A DNA stretch of 64,000 nt from Virgibacillus_F flavescens (GTDB lineage: Bacteria > Bacillota > Bacilli > Bacillales > Amphibacillaceae), in the NCBI RefSeq assembly GCF_050574275.1, contig NZ_CP192260.1, positions 558,001-622,000 of the forward strand. The letters run 5' to 3'. The position numbers were made by a program, and so were the translations under genes. Positions 54,292 to 63,875 of this stretch are shown piece after piece (positions within the stretch are counted from its first letter, which is position 1; the number at the start of each line of letters is the position of its first letter). The notes under the pieces are model-generated. The model had not been told where the DNA came from. It ran no database searches and worked only from the letters and a program-made list of their open reading frames with translations.

Positions 54292-54942
54292 TTAATTAAT
54301 AGTGATTTGGCCAAGTGAAAATATAGCTTCAAAAAATCCTTTTAAATAATACCATATCCACTCGAATACCTGGTCAACTTTTTCAAATTCTCCGTTGATT
54401 TCTCCAGCTGAAGCCATTAATCCACCATTATCAATCGAATCGTCGATTAGGTTACCGTTGATTAACGTAACATCTCCTTCAACAGTACCTTCAATTTTTA
54501 GATTTCCGTTTTTAACCAATAAATCTCCCGCTACAGTAACACCCTCAGGTACAATGACTGTATCGCCATCAATAACTAAGTTCTCCTGCTTGGAAACTAC
54601 TAGTTCACTGCTTTGATTCCATGAAGAAAAGATACTGCTGAACATGAAAATAAAGAAAATAGCCGCAGCGGTAATAACAGGATGTGCCTTAAACCAACGC
54701 TTATAGCTGACTCTTTTCTTCTCCTTAGGTAACTTATCCATAACGCTTTTCGTAAAATTCTCAGGTGCAGCTATTTTTTCCGCACTTTGAACCCAGGTGA
54801 TGGTACGCTTAAGTTCGTGAAAATGGTTTTGACAATCTTCACATCCCTCGAGATGTTCTCGCAAAACTGTTTCCTCTGCTTTGCTTAAACCACCGTCTAA
54901 ATATTTATGCATAAGCATAATCGCTTCTTTATTACATTTCAC
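54292..54942 (-). CDS. rsiW: anti-sigma-W factor
   Basis: 216 residues: N-terminal zinc anti-sigma domain with H-x3-C-x2-C (HLEGCEDC), one transmembrane helix (AAAIFFIFMFSSIFSSW) and an outer domain with repeated strand units (GTVEGDVTLINGNL) like a short bactofilin-type coil. It holds SigW at the membrane until cut by proteases. GTG start at 54942 behind AAAGGAG. 16 nt after sigW. Confidence 0.93.
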   Translation of the reverse strand: MKCNKEAIMLMHKYLDGGLSKAEETVLREHLEGCEDCQNHFHELKRTITWVQSAEKIAAPENFTKSVMDKLPKEKKRVSYKRWFKAHPVITAAAIFFIFMFSSIFSSWNQSSELVVSKQENLVIDGDTVIVPEGVTVAGDLLVKNGNLKIEGTVEGDVTLINGNLIDDSIDNGGLMASAGEINGEFEKVDQVFEWIWYYLKGFFEAIFSLGQITIN

Positions 54943-54958
54943 TTTCGTTCACACTCCT

Positions 54959-55522
54959 TTACACGTGACGAAGCTTTTTCCGTAGAGCTTCCCTTCCTCT
55001 GTGTATCCTCGTTTTAACAGTTCCAAGAGGTATATCTAAGATGTCACTTATTTCCTGCAGGGAAAACTCCTCTAAATATCGCAAAATAATAATCGAACGA
55101 TACTTAGGTGGCAGCTCTGATATTTCTTGATGTATATAGCTCTTCAGTTCAAGATTCTCTACTTCTTCTTCCGGCAATAAATTATCCGATTCCAATTGTG
55201 AGTACATATTGAGCCCGTCAGAACCCTTCACCTCTGCATCGAGATAGTAGTCCGGCTTACGTTTTCGTACTCGATCAATGGTCAAATTAGTTGCAATGCG
55301 GTACAACCATGTTGAAAATTTTCGGTTTAAATCATACGAATCAATATTTATATATGCCCGAATAAAAGCCTCCTGTGCTATATCCTCCGCCTCGTGTGCA
55401 TTACCTAACATTCGATAGCAATGCTGGTAAATTTTATGCTGATAAAAAGTGACCACATCCTCAAATGCAGCTTGATCACCTTTTTTAACTTGTTTTATTT
55501 TCTCTTTTATCATTAAGTCCAT
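54959..55522 (-). CDS. sigW: ECF RNA polymerase sigma factor SigW
   Basis: 187 residues with region 2 (EDIAQEAFIRAYINIDSYD) and region 4 (LPPKYRSIIILRYLEEFSLQEISDILDIPLGTVKTRIHRGR). Controls the envelope-stress and antimicrobial response in Bacilli. CGGAGGT precedes ATG at 55522. Upstream lies a SigW-type promoter, so it is autoregulated. Confidence 0.96.
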   Translation of the reverse strand: MDLMIKEKIKQVKKGDQAAFEDVVTFYQHKIYQHCYRMLGNAHEAEDIAQEAFIRAYINIDSYDLNRKFSTWLYRIATNLTIDRVRKRKPDYYLDAEVKGSDGLNMYSQLESDNLLPEEEVENLELKSYIHQEISELPPKYRSIIILRYLEEFSLQEISDILDIPLGTVKTRIHRGREALRKKLRHV

Positions 55523-55557
55523 CGCAAGTACCTCCGCTTTTCATGCGGTATTTATGT

Positions 55558-55584
55558 TACGTATCAACACCATAAAAGGTTTCA
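55558..55584 (-). promoter_or_regulatory. SigW-type autoregulatory promoter
   Basis: TGAAAC, 17-nt spacer, CGTA on the minus strand upstream of sigW; the consensus is TGAAAC-N16-CGTA. Confidence 0.75.
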
Positions 55585-55669
55585 TCTATAAAAAATATTT
55601 TTTTAGGTTTATATTTTCAAAAATATGGGTATTTCTTAAATACATTATACTAGAATGGGGGAAGGTTTT

Positions 55670-55831
55670 GTGGATAATTGCAATTTATTACAAAAAATCG
55701 AGCAATGTCGCAAAGAAATGATTCTTTTAAGTCACTCCCATGGCTATACTTCTGAAATTGTTGTTAAAACCAGTAAGCGATTAGACTCGCTATTAAACAA
55801 ATATGAAAAAACGATTAAAAACGCTTCATAA
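55670..55831 (+). CDS. Spo0E-family aspartyl-phosphate phosphatase
   Basis: A 53-residue protein: MDNCNLLQKIEQCRKEMI, then HGYTSEIVVKTSKRLDSLLNKY. This is the Spo0E pattern I-E-x2-R-x2-M...G...SQ/K-x-LD-x-LLN-x-Y. Such proteins dephosphorylate Spo0A-P and delay sporulation. GTG start at 55670 behind GGGGGAAGG. Usually S-x-x-LD reads SQ-x-LD; here SKRLD. Confidence 0.88.
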   Translation: MDNCNLLQKIEQCRKEMILLSHSHGYTSEIVVKTSKRLDSLLNKYEKTIKNAS

Positions 55832-55856
55832 CAACTATCCGATAAACATACATAAT

Positions 55857-55897
55857 AGAGACAGTGAATCCAGTTTTGGAAATCACTGTCTCTTTTC
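55857..55897. terminator. bidirectional terminator between Spo0E-like and potassium channel genes
   Basis: AGAGACAGTGA and TCACTGTCTCT form an 11-bp stem followed by TTTT. Confidence 0.9.
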
Positions 55898-55900
55898 CTA

Positions 55901-57226
55901 CTACCCCGCTAATACATCTTCACTTGGATAACGGATCTTTTCAATATGTTTCTTAGCAAGCGAGAATGCTAAAGTTAATGGCCCAAGCTTTCCAAAAAAC
56001 ATGACAAGAACGATTATACATTTACCTAAATCGGTTAATATACTTGTCAGACCCATCGATAAGCCTACTGTTCCAAAAGCAGAAAAGACTTCAAATGCAA
56101 TTGGTAATACCGGCATTCGTTCCGTTATACTAAGTATCAATATAGAGACAAAAACAAATGAAATACTAATTGTTAAAATAGCTAATGCCTTTACCACCAA
56201 ATTAAATTCAATTCTGCGATGTCGGACTACAATTTCTTTGTTTCCTTTCAAAAAGGCACCAACTGTAAAGATAATAATTAAAAAGGTAGTCAGCTTTATT
56301 CCTCCACCAGTAGAAGCACTACCCGCTCCAATAAACATTAATAACAACATAAATATACTAGTTGGTTCCTCTAACGCTCCAATATCGACTGAATTAAATC
56401 CAGCCGTTCTTGTAGTCACAGCCTGAAAGTAGGATGCATAAATCTTATCGCTCAATGAAAGCGAACCAAGTGTTCCGGGATTATTAAATTCAAAAATAAA
56501 AATAAATAACATGGCTACAACATTAATGACTAAAGTACCAATTAGCATGAGCTGTGTATGAAGCGAAAGTTTTTTAAACTTGCGATTAACATACAAATCA
56601 TTCAGCACTGTAAATCCAATTCCACCGATAATAAATAAGATACTAATAACGATATTTACGATTGGATCTCCTACATATCCGGACATGCTGTCTGACCACA
56701 CAGAAAAACCTGCATTATTAAATGCTGATACAGAATGAAAGATACTAACGTATATCCCACGGCCCCATCCAAATTCAGGCACCCACCTTACTGCCAGCAC
56801 AATGGCGCCAACCGCTTCAATTATTAGCGAAAAATACAGCAGCTGTTTAACTAAGCGAACTATTCCACCAGGGTTTGATTGGTTTAACGCCTGCTGAATA
56901 ATCAACCTTTGTTTAAAACCTATTTTCTTTCCAAGCATAAGAAAAATGAGTACCGCAAAGGTCATTATTCCTAGTCCGCCGGTTTGAATCAGAAGTAATA
57001 TAACTAACTCGCCAAATAATGTAAATGCTGTGTCTGTGTCTACAACGGCTAGACCTGTTACCGTCATTGCTGAAGTACTGGTAAACAAAGCATCCACCCA
57101 TCTGATAGTTTCTGTTGTTGAGAAAGGTAACTTTAACAATAGTGTGCCGAGTCCAATAAATGCCAGAAATACGAGTACGATAAATTGTGGTGGTTGTAAC
57201 TTTAAAAGTTTTCTATGATTTTTCAT
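55901..57226 (-). CDS. Ktr/Trk-family potassium uptake membrane subunit
   Basis: 441 residues, about eight to ten membrane helices in four M1-P-M2 repeats. Selectivity-filter stretches are VTGLAVVDT, FNNAGFS, TRTAGFNS and FGTVGLSMG. Length fits KtrB/KtrD. The cytoplasmic KtrA/C partner is not in the window. A c-di-AMP riboswitch upstream would shut off expression when c-di-AMP is high. GAGGAG precedes ATG at 57226. Confidence 0.93.
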   Translation of the reverse strand: MKNHRKLLKLQPPQFIVLVFLAFIGLGTLLLKLPFSTTETIRWVDALFTSTSAMTVTGLAVVDTDTAFTLFGELVILLLIQTGGLGIMTFAVLIFLMLGKKIGFKQRLIIQQALNQSNPGGIVRLVKQLLYFSLIIEAVGAIVLAVRWVPEFGWGRGIYVSIFHSVSAFNNAGFSVWSDSMSGYVGDPIVNIVISILFIIGGIGFTVLNDLYVNRKFKKLSLHTQLMLIGTLVINVVAMLFIFIFEFNNPGTLGSLSLSDKIYASYFQAVTTRTAGFNSVDIGALEEPTSIFMLLLMFIGAGSASTGGGIKLTTFLIIIFTVGAFLKGNKEIVVRHRRIEFNLVVKALAILTISISFVFVSILILSITERMPVLPIAFEVFSAFGTVGLSMGLTSILTDLGKCIIVLVMFFGKLGPLTLAFSLAKKHIEKIRYPSEDVLAG

Positions 57227-57275
57227 GTTAATTATTTCTCCTCGTATTTCCAGATTAGGAGGATTAGATAATGTA

Positions 57276-57308
57276 CCAAAAAACCACAGAGAATGCTCTG
57301 TGGCTTTT
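57276..57308 (-). terminator. expression-platform terminator of c-di-AMP riboswitch
   Basis: AAGCCACAGAGC-ATTC-TCTGTGGTTTTTT on the minus strand. Confidence 0.85.
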
Positions 57309-57339
57309 CAGTTAATGAGCAACATTTCTCCTCTTTTTT

Positions 57340-57460
57340 ACGCTTGCGGGGTAAGCTGTCGGATTCGGATAAAAGAGATACCCTACCAATGAATGGATTC
57401 ACCCCAGAGTACCTGCCTTGAATGGGTCCCCCGCTTTCATAATACAAGAAATTAAGCGTT
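57340..57460 (-). promoter_or_regulatory. ydaO riboswitch: ydaO-type c-di-AMP riboswitch
   Basis: On the minus strand GCGGGGGACCCA, GGTACTCTGGGGTGAATCC, TAGGGTAT, CCGAATCCGACAGCTTACC and CCGCAAGCGT follow the ydaO consensus. P1 pairs AACGCTT with AAGCGT. Located directly ahead of the potassium channel gene. Confidence 0.93.
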
Positions 57461-57526
57461 TTATTTAGATTAAGATGCTCATTATATTACGCCGATACAT
57501 TTTAAATGTAAAGACTATTTTTTAAT

Positions 57527-58426
57527 TTATTTTAACGTTTCACCAAACAAGGCACTGATTAAATTGGCAGCAACAATGCCGGTTTTGTTTTTATCATCAA
57601 GCAATGGATTTACTTCAACAAATTCGGCAGAAGTAAGCACATCCGCATCGTGCAGTAATTCCAGCGCATGACGCGTTTCACGATAAGAAGGTCCACCTAC
57701 TACTGGTGTGCCAACTCCCGGTGTTTCACTTGGGTCAAGTCCATCAAGGTCCAGGCTTAAATGAATTCCGTCGGTTCGATCTTTCAAGTATGCAAGCGTT
57801 TCTTTAATAACCGTTTCCATACCCAGTTCATCGATTTCGCGCATCGAATAAACTTTAATCCCCCGGTCTTTAATTAATTTCTTCTCTCCAGGGTCCAGAT
57901 CACGCGCTCCGATTATTACTAAATTCTCCGGCTTAATTTTTGGCCCATCTCCATGAACAGATGTAAGTTTCTTGTGACCAATACCTAAGCTTGCCGCAAG
58001 TGGCATTCCATGGATATTTCCTGACGGTGACGTGGCACTATCATTTAAGTCACCATGTGCGTCATACCAGATTACGCCTAAGTTTTCATAATGCTTACTA
58101 ATCCCAGCAAGACTTCCAATTGCCATGCTGTGATCCCCACCAAATAGTAATGGGAATCGCTTCGATGCCACAACGTCATCTGCCTTTTTAGCAAGAATGT
58201 TCGATGCATCAATAATTGACTGCAGGTTTAACAAGTTATCCTCACGTTGTTCTTCACCTGTAGTTGAGTCAATTTTTATATCACCTAAGTCTTCCACATC
58301 ATGTTGTAAACGCTTTAATTTTTCAACAGCTCCAGCATGACGGATAGCATCAGGACCTAAATCAGTTCCTGGGCGAGGCTGTCCTAAATGCATTGGTACT
58401 CCAATAATCGAAATATTTTTCTTCAT
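57527..58426 (-). CDS. rocF: arginase
   Basis: 299 residues with the ureohydrolase motifs FGGDHSMAIG, WYDAHGDLN and SLDLDGLDPSETPGVGTP, providing the manganese ligands. Splits arginine to ornithine and urea. Single-gene unit; GAGGTTACAACG precedes ATG at 58426. Confidence 0.96.
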   Translation of the reverse strand: MKKNISIIGVPMHLGQPRPGTDLGPDAIRHAGAVEKLKRLQHDVEDLGDIKIDSTTGEEQREDNLLNLQSIIDASNILAKKADDVVASKRFPLLFGGDHSMAIGSLAGISKHYENLGVIWYDAHGDLNDSATSPSGNIHGMPLAASLGIGHKKLTSVHGDGPKIKPENLVIIGARDLDPGEKKLIKDRGIKVYSMREIDELGMETVIKETLAYLKDRTDGIHLSLDLDGLDPSETPGVGTPVVGGPSYRETRHALELLHDADVLTSAEFVEVNPLLDDKNKTGIVAANLISALFGETLK

Positions 58427-58581
58427 CGTTGTAACCTCCTCTATTCTATAGTTTAACGATAAAACTATAGTTGACTCAACTAGACATAATTATGTCTATT
58501 TATACCATTTGAGTTAAGGAGGGAGTCTTGCCGGTTTTACCGACTAGGTTATTTATCAGCTTCTAATCATTCATTCAGCAC

Positions 58582-58905
58582 CTATTCCAATCCTTTTTGC
58601 ATTTTATGTGATAGCATTCTATTCTTAAAGGTCAAACCAATGAAAGAATCAGGAGCGACACCTTCCCATATGTATGTTTCATCTTCTGTGTACGCAACTT
58701 CTTCTTTACTAACCTGCTCTTCTCCTTCTTCAGGTGCAGGTGCTCCCAGTAATTCAATTACTTCGTCAAACGGCATACTGCTTTCAAGTTGGTTGTATTC
58801 CTGCAACGATACTAAACCATCATCTTCTTTGGGTTCCATTTTGGTACAACCAACGATGAACACCATAATGCTTAGTAAAACAATTAATTTATACCCCTTT
58901 TTCAA
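58582..58905 (-). CDS. small lipoprotein
   Basis: 107 residues with lipoprotein signal (LIVLLSIMVFIVGC). The mature part (MPFDEVIELLGAPAPEEGEE...YIWEG) resembles SmpA/BLIP-like folds of secreted Bacillus lipoproteins. TTG start at 58905 behind AAGGGGGAA. Function unknown. Confidence 0.82.
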   Translation of the reverse strand: MKKGYKLIVLLSIMVFIVGCTKMEPKEDDGLVSLQEYNQLESSMPFDEVIELLGAPAPEEGEEQVSKEEVAYTEDETYIWEGVAPDSFIGLTFKNRMLSHKMQKGLE

Positions 58906-59008
58906 ATCAATTCCCCCTTCACATTCTTACAGTTTTACTAACGAATAAATTAATAGTAAAAAGTTGTAACTTATTATTATTTTTAGATAATTAACTTGAT
59001 TATAATAA

Positions 59009-59057
59009 AAAAAAAAAAACAAGTACTTTTCTCATTTACGAGAATGTACTTGCTTTT
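59009..59057 (-). terminator. mevalonate operon terminator overlapping the mvaK2 stop codon
   Basis: AAGCAAGTACATTCTC and GAGAAAAGTACTTG pair; a dozen T follow. The TAA of mvaK2 lies in the loop region. Confidence 0.85.
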
Positions 59058-60139
59058 GCACCATCAGAATTTATGCTTAATAATAGATGTTTTATACCAG
59101 TGTTTTTCCATTCATTCCTAATACGTTCTGCTTTTTCATTATCAGGTAAAAATGCAATCCCGCAATCTCCTCCACCAGCTCCGGAAGGTTTCCCAGCACC
59201 TCCGTGCATTTCAGCTATATCTGATAGTGCTTTAAGTAGCGGGGTTTCAATATCAGCTTTTGCATGTTTCCCTAACATTGCTAACGCTTTTCTGTTAGAG
59301 GTGATGCCGCTCAATATCTGATAGGTATTACCCGCTTCTATTCCCTGTATAATGTCCTCAACAGCCGCATCCGACTGGTTAAGAAACTCAGTATATAGAT
59401 CGGATTGATGAGCTTTTAGTAAGTTGATTTTTTTAATAAAATCTTTTGTCGAAGCGGGATTACCTGTCCAGCCAATGATCATTTGAATATCATCTGGTAA
59501 AGAAACCGGCTTAACAGAAAAATACGGCCAGTCCATTTTCATGACTTCTGTTATGGATGCTTTACTTTTGATCGCTTCCAGTAACCAGTCTGCTTGAAAA
59601 GATGTATAGGCTACCATTCCACCAAATGACGATGCCGCAACATCAGCACCTGAACCGCTTCCCTGTGACTGAACATGCGCTATTGCCGCTAGCTTAAAGA
59701 GAGTAAGCTTACGGCATTGTACTTCATGTTTTTCCAGAATTGCTTTAATCGTTGCTGTAACAACTGCTGCACTAGAACCTAGTCCGTATTTAATTCCTGA
59801 TTCATCGTCCAGTTCACTAGTAATGGTCAGGTCAAAATTCTTAAACGACGTTCCCTTTTCGGTTATGTAGGTGTACGCTACGTTCATTGCATTTTCAACG
59901 AAATTTATCCGTTTATCAACTGTTACAATATGTATTTGGTTATTCGTTAATTCCCATGGCAGCTGATCGAGGTTTAATTTTGGTAAGGATATGCGTTTTT
60001 CACTACTCGTCGTAATTTTGGCATAAACAAAACGATCAACAGCCATTACTATTGATCGCTTATAGGCTTCTAATATGGCATATTCCCCAGCAATCATGAG
60101 CTTCCCCGGAACCTTTATGGTCATGCTTGAATTCGCCAT
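59036..60139 (-). CDS. mvaK2: phosphomevalonate kinase
   Basis: 367 residues starting MANSSMTIKVPGKLMIAGEYA. GHMP-kinase motifs: N-terminal GKLMIAGEYA, ATP loop YGLGSSAAVVTA, and C-terminal GGAGKPSGAGGGDCG. Phosphorylates mevalonate-5-phosphate. ATG at 60139 was chosen with AGGAG 9 nt upstream; an in-frame TTG at 60148 is too close to it. Last gene of the operon, 12 nt after mvaD. Confidence 0.96.
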   Translation of the reverse strand: MANSSMTIKVPGKLMIAGEYAILEAYKRSIVMAVDRFVYAKITTSSEKRISLPKLNLDQLPWELTNNQIHIVTVDKRINFVENAMNVAYTYITEKGTSFKNFDLTITSELDDESGIKYGLGSSAAVVTATIKAILEKHEVQCRKLTLFKLAAIAHVQSQGSGSGADVAASSFGGMVAYTSFQADWLLEAIKSKASITEVMKMDWPYFSVKPVSLPDDIQMIIGWTGNPASTKDFIKKINLLKAHQSDLYTEFLNQSDAAVEDIIQGIEAGNTYQILSGITSNRKALAMLGKHAKADIETPLLKALSDIAEMHGGAGKPSGAGGGDCGIAFLPDNEKAERIRNEWKNTGIKHLLLSINSDGAKASTFS

Positions 60140-60151
60140 TTGTTTCAACTC

Positions 60152-61129
60152 CTATTGATAGGTGATCCCTTGACCGGAACGGCTTAAAATCACATTGGAT
60201 ACACCAGGTATTTGGCGGAGTGTTTCTTCTATAAAGTCTTCATTCTCTGGCTGGTAGAGTACTTTCACGTTCGGACCTGCATCAATGGTGAAATAGGCTG
60301 GAACACCTTTATCACGTAATGCCTGTACGGTTTGCATAACGGTCATCGTTGTATCGTGCCAATACGTGAACGGAGGGTTAGCTCCTAACGTTGTCGCGTG
60401 CATTTTTTGACAATTTGCTTCAGCAATTTCGCCCAATCTCTTAAAATCCCGTTCTTGAATGGCTTCTTTTATTCGTCCAAGGTCCGTTGGAATCGTATCA
60501 ACCCAACCTGTGTAAAAAGGCGATGTTTCTACAGTTCGCCGCATACCGACACGGCTTGATACTTTTTTCATCTTAGATGATAAAACAACAGCTGCCACGC
60601 GAACATCCCAGTGATCTTTTGGTGCAACAGGGACAGCATACGAATCAGAACCATCGACTTCGCTTCCTTTTTCCCATTCGACAAATCCCCCATAGACGGA
60701 ACGGCACGCAGACCCTGATCCTTGGCGTGTTAACCGGGATAAGGTTGACTCGTCAACCTGTAAGCCAAGCGCACGCGTTGCTGCCGCTGCAAGTGCTGCG
60801 AACCCTGAAGCTGATGACGCAAATCCTGCTGCCGTTGGTACCGCATTTGTTGAACGAACCTCAGCATATAGCCCTTGTCTATCTGCAAAGTTCCGAATTA
60901 AGTCAAGGAATGTCGATACTTTCGTATACTGCTCACCTTCAATTTTTTCTTCGTCCAGTATAAATACATCTTCGGTTAAACTATCGTTAAATGTAACGGT
61001 TGTTTCTGTATAAAAAGCATCTAACGTTAAGGATAAACTACTATTCATTGGTAAAATCAACGACTCATCGCGCTTTCCCCAATATTTAATTAAGGCAATG
61101 TTTGTATGTGCCTTAGCCGTTGCTTTCAT
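60152..61129 (-). CDS. mvaD: diphosphomevalonate decarboxylase
   Basis: 325 residues with NIALIKYWGKRD, MNSSLSLTLD, and the ATP loop AGFASSASGFAAL. Converts mevalonate diphosphate to isopentenyl diphosphate. Same-strand operon between mvaK1 (28-nt gap) and mvaK2. Confidence 0.97.
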   Translation of the reverse strand: MKATAKAHTNIALIKYWGKRDESLILPMNSSLSLTLDAFYTETTVTFNDSLTEDVFILDEEKIEGEQYTKVSTFLDLIRNFADRQGLYAEVRSTNAVPTAAGFASSASGFAALAAAATRALGLQVDESTLSRLTRQGSGSACRSVYGGFVEWEKGSEVDGSDSYAVPVAPKDHWDVRVAAVVLSSKMKKVSSRVGMRRTVETSPFYTGWVDTIPTDLGRIKEAIQERDFKRLGEIAEANCQKMHATTLGANPPFTYWHDTTMTVMQTVQALRDKGVPAYFTIDAGPNVKVLYQPENEDFIEETLRQIPGVSNVILSRSGQGITYQ

Positions 61130-61157
61130 CCATAATCCCCATTTCTATGAACTTTTG

Positions 61158-62120
61158 CTACTTTTGTTTATTTAAGACGAATGGCCAAACTGCATGCGCT
61201 CCAAAACCTTTTAATTTCTCACAAAGATGTCTGGAATGAGCTTCGTTTCGTGCTAAAGCGATAATGCATCCGCCATTTCCTCCACCAGTCAATTTAGCGC
61301 CAAGTGCGCCTTCCTGACGAGCTACATAAATAAGTCTGTTTAAACCGGCATCACTGACACCAAGCGCTTCCAGTTCCTTTTGTGCTTCATTTAACGTCTT
61401 GCCCAATAGCTGCTTACTAGCTTTCTCAAGAGCTCTTCTGGCCTGATGAGTTATGTCACCAATTCGATCCAGACTTGCTTGAATTCTTCTCGGAGCAGAT
61501 TTAAGTAACTCTGCAACAGATTCAACTGCTAATCTAGTATCACCTTTACGTCCCGAATCAGCTACAACAAAGTGAAAGTCAGATTTAGGCTTGATAAAAT
61601 GGAAAGGTAAATCTTTTTCATACCAAACTGGTGATTCAGAAGTAATCGTTAGTGTGTCAATCCCACTTGGTGCTCCATGTGCATACGTTTCTGATATATT
61701 AGCCAACATCAATAATGTCTCATCTGTTAACTTATTATCTTCATACGCAAATAAGGACCTGATTACGGCAATCGCCACCGATGCACTGGACCCAAGACCC
61801 TTACCTGGCGGGATGGACGATTTAATTCGAATCAAAAGATCAGACTTAGGCATTTCCAGGTGATTCAGTGTAGCTTTAATACAGTTAACTAAACCATCCA
61901 GGCTATCCGGCGCCTTTTCTATCGGCCCATGATAAAACGTACTGTCAATCTTAACTGTTCCTGGTACATTTTCGACTAAAGCCTCAATCCCGATTAATGG
62001 GAATGGAATAGCTATCGCTGGTTGTCCGTGTACAACCGCATGTTCACCAATTAAAATCAACTTACTATGAGCTATACCTATAGCTGTTTGTTCTGAAGTT
62101 GTTGCTTTCTCTACACTCAT
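61158..62120 (-). CDS. mvaK1: mevalonate kinase
   Basis: 320 residues with GEHAVVHGQPAIAIP, the ATP loop PPGKGLGSSASVA and LTGGGNGGCIIALA. First kinase of the pathway. Overlaps mvaA by 4 nt (ATGA). Confidence 0.96.
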   Translation of the reverse strand: MSVEKATTSEQTAIGIAHSKLILIGEHAVVHGQPAIAIPFPLIGIEALVENVPGTVKIDSTFYHGPIEKAPDSLDGLVNCIKATLNHLEMPKSDLLIRIKSSIPPGKGLGSSASVAIAVIRSLFAYEDNKLTDETLLMLANISETYAHGAPSGIDTLTITSESPVWYEKDLPFHFIKPKSDFHFVVADSGRKGDTRLAVESVAELLKSAPRRIQASLDRIGDITHQARRALEKASKQLLGKTLNEAQKELEALGVSDAGLNRLIYVARQEGALGAKLTGGGNGGCIIALARNEAHSRHLCEKLKGFGAHAVWPFVLNKQK

Positions 62121-63406
62121 TTTTTACTCTTTTCCACCAATTCTTTAGCTTTCCCTACACGGATTTCTTTTTCATTTATTAATTGTTCAGCAATGATATC
62201 AATCAGCTCTCCTTTAGCACCTGCTGCCATAGCAACAGAACGAGAATGTAAAGCCATGTGTCCTTTTTGAATACCATCCGTAACTAAAGCCTTTAATGCG
62301 CCTAGGTTTTGCGCTAGACCTACAGATACGATAACCTGTGCTAGTTCCTGAGCGGAATCCACGTCTAATATCTTATGTGCAAGTTGAGAAATTGGGTGTA
62401 CGCGAATCGAACCACCGACTGTACCTACAGACATAGGTAACTCAAGTTCTCCAACAAGGTTGCCTTTCTCATCCACATACCATTCTGTCATCGAGCTATA
62501 TTTTCCAAAACGAGCTGCATACGCATGCGCTCCCGCTTCAACTGCTCGCCAGTCATTCCCTGTAGCAATGACAATTGGATCAATTCCATTCATAATCCCC
62601 TTGTTATGCGTAACCGCACGATACGGATCAGAAGCTGCAAACTCATAGGCGTGCACCACTCCATCACGTACCTCTTCACCACTATAATTGCCTGTTTCAA
62701 GCAATTCCGGTGGTATAACACATTTTGACCGCGCGAGGCATCTATCTGCTAAATTAGACAAAATCCGCAAATACACCTTACCTTTTGTTAAATCCTCAAC
62801 CACTGGCGCAAGTGCTTCCACCATTGTATTGATAATATTTGCTCCCATTGCATCACACGTATCAATATACAGGTGTAATACAAGCATCTGGCCATACTTT
62901 GAGCCTGAGTCATCATTTAGTATGCGTACTTCTAAATCCTGCGCTCCGCCACCTCTAGCGACGATACTCGGGTATGCTGCATTTGCACCCTCTAAAAGCA
63001 TATCCTTTTCGTGCAGCAGTGTATCCTTAGCTTGATTAAAATCAGCACATCCAACTACTTGAATCTGACCAATCATAATCCTGTCTGTAGCTTCTGTTGT
63101 AAACCCACCAGCATTGCGAATGATTTTCGCAATATAACTTGCAGATGCCACAACAGATGGTTCCTCAATTGCCATCGGTACTGCATATTCTTTCCCGTTT
63201 ATAAGAAAGTTTAATCCTAATCCAAGTGGCAATTGATAGGTTCCTACCACGTTTTCTATCATATTATCTGCTGTATCAAGTGATAACGGATTTGCAGATA
63301 GTAAATGTGCTGTTTCTTCTTCCGTAAAACCAGCCTTTTCAGCAAGAAAGGTTCTGCGGTTTTCTACAGACATATTATAAAAGCCAGGAATTCTAGAAGT
63401 ATTCAT
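62117..63406 (-). CDS. mvaA: hydroxymethylglutaryl-CoA reductase, class II
   Basis: 429 residues with ENVVGTYQLPLGLGLNF (catalytic Glu), DAMGANIINTM (catalytic Asp) and a C-terminal GHMALHSRSVA (catalytic His). Class II length and N-terminus, as in Gram-positive bacteria. First gene of mvaA-mvaK1-mvaD-mvaK2. AAAAGGATG precedes ATG at 63406. Confidence 0.97.
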   Translation of the reverse strand: MNTSRIPGFYNMSVENRRTFLAEKAGFTEEETAHLLSANPLSLDTADNMIENVVGTYQLPLGLGLNFLINGKEYAVPMAIEEPSVVASASYIAKIIRNAGGFTTEATDRIMIGQIQVVGCADFNQAKDTLLHEKDMLLEGANAAYPSIVARGGGAQDLEVRILNDDSGSKYGQMLVLHLYIDTCDAMGANIINTMVEALAPVVEDLTKGKVYLRILSNLADRCLARSKCVIPPELLETGNYSGEEVRDGVVHAYEFAASDPYRAVTHNKGIMNGIDPIVIATGNDWRAVEAGAHAYAARFGKYSSMTEWYVDEKGNLVGELELPMSVGTVGGSIRVHPISQLAHKILDVDSAQELAQVIVSVGLAQNLGALKALVTDGIQKGHMALHSRSVAMAAGAKGELIDIIAEQLINEKEIRVGKAKELVEKSKK

Positions 63407-63511
63407 ACAAAATCATCCTTTTGTGTATCAATATATAATAAGTTTTTATTTTAATTTAGATAATAAATTTACTCTATCTATTATGTAAAAAAATAGCGCA
63501 AAATGCAAATA

Positions 63512-63551
63512 AACAAGGTTAGTTATATTCATAACGACCTTGTTTACTTGA
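63512..63551 (-). terminator. terminator after the tRNA cluster
   Basis: AAACAAGGT and ACCTTGTTT pair around an inner TTATGAATATAA; T-rich sequence follows on the minus strand. Confidence 0.75.
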
Positions 63552-63595
63552 ATTATACTATGTATTATGTCTCAATGCTAGAAATATCATTAAAA

Positions 63596-63668
63596 TGAGC
63601 CATGAAGGATTCGAACCTTCGACCCTCTGATTAAAAGTCAGATGCTCTACCAACTGAGCTAATGGCTC
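63596..63668 (-). tRNA. tRNA-Lys (anticodon TTT)
   Basis: Cloverleaf with acceptor GAGCCAT/ATGGCTC, anticodon loop CTTTTAA and T-arm GGTTCGAATCC. CCA is not encoded. Confidence 0.96.
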
Positions 63669-63791
63669 GTATGAAAGAAAGTTCTACTATACATTTGTAA
63701 ACAAAACCTAAATCTAAATGGTTCGTAAAAATACAAAAACCACGTATTTACCGTGGTATAGTTGATACAACGTTATCAATAAAAGTAATAA

Positions 63792-63866
63792 TGGCTGGGC
63801 TACCAGGATTCGAACCTGGGGATGACAGGATCAAAACCTGCTGCCTTACCGCTTGGCTATAGCCCA
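63792..63866 (-). tRNA. tRNA-Gln (anticodon TTG)
   Basis: Acceptor TGGGCTA, anticodon loop TTTTGAT, T-arm GGTTCGAATCC, and encoded CCA. Confidence 0.96.
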
Positions 63867-63875
63867 ATTATATAG

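Noticed and set aside
57232..57447. A 71-codon open frame upstream of the potassium channel gene.
   Set aside because: It coincides with the c-di-AMP riboswitch and its terminator.
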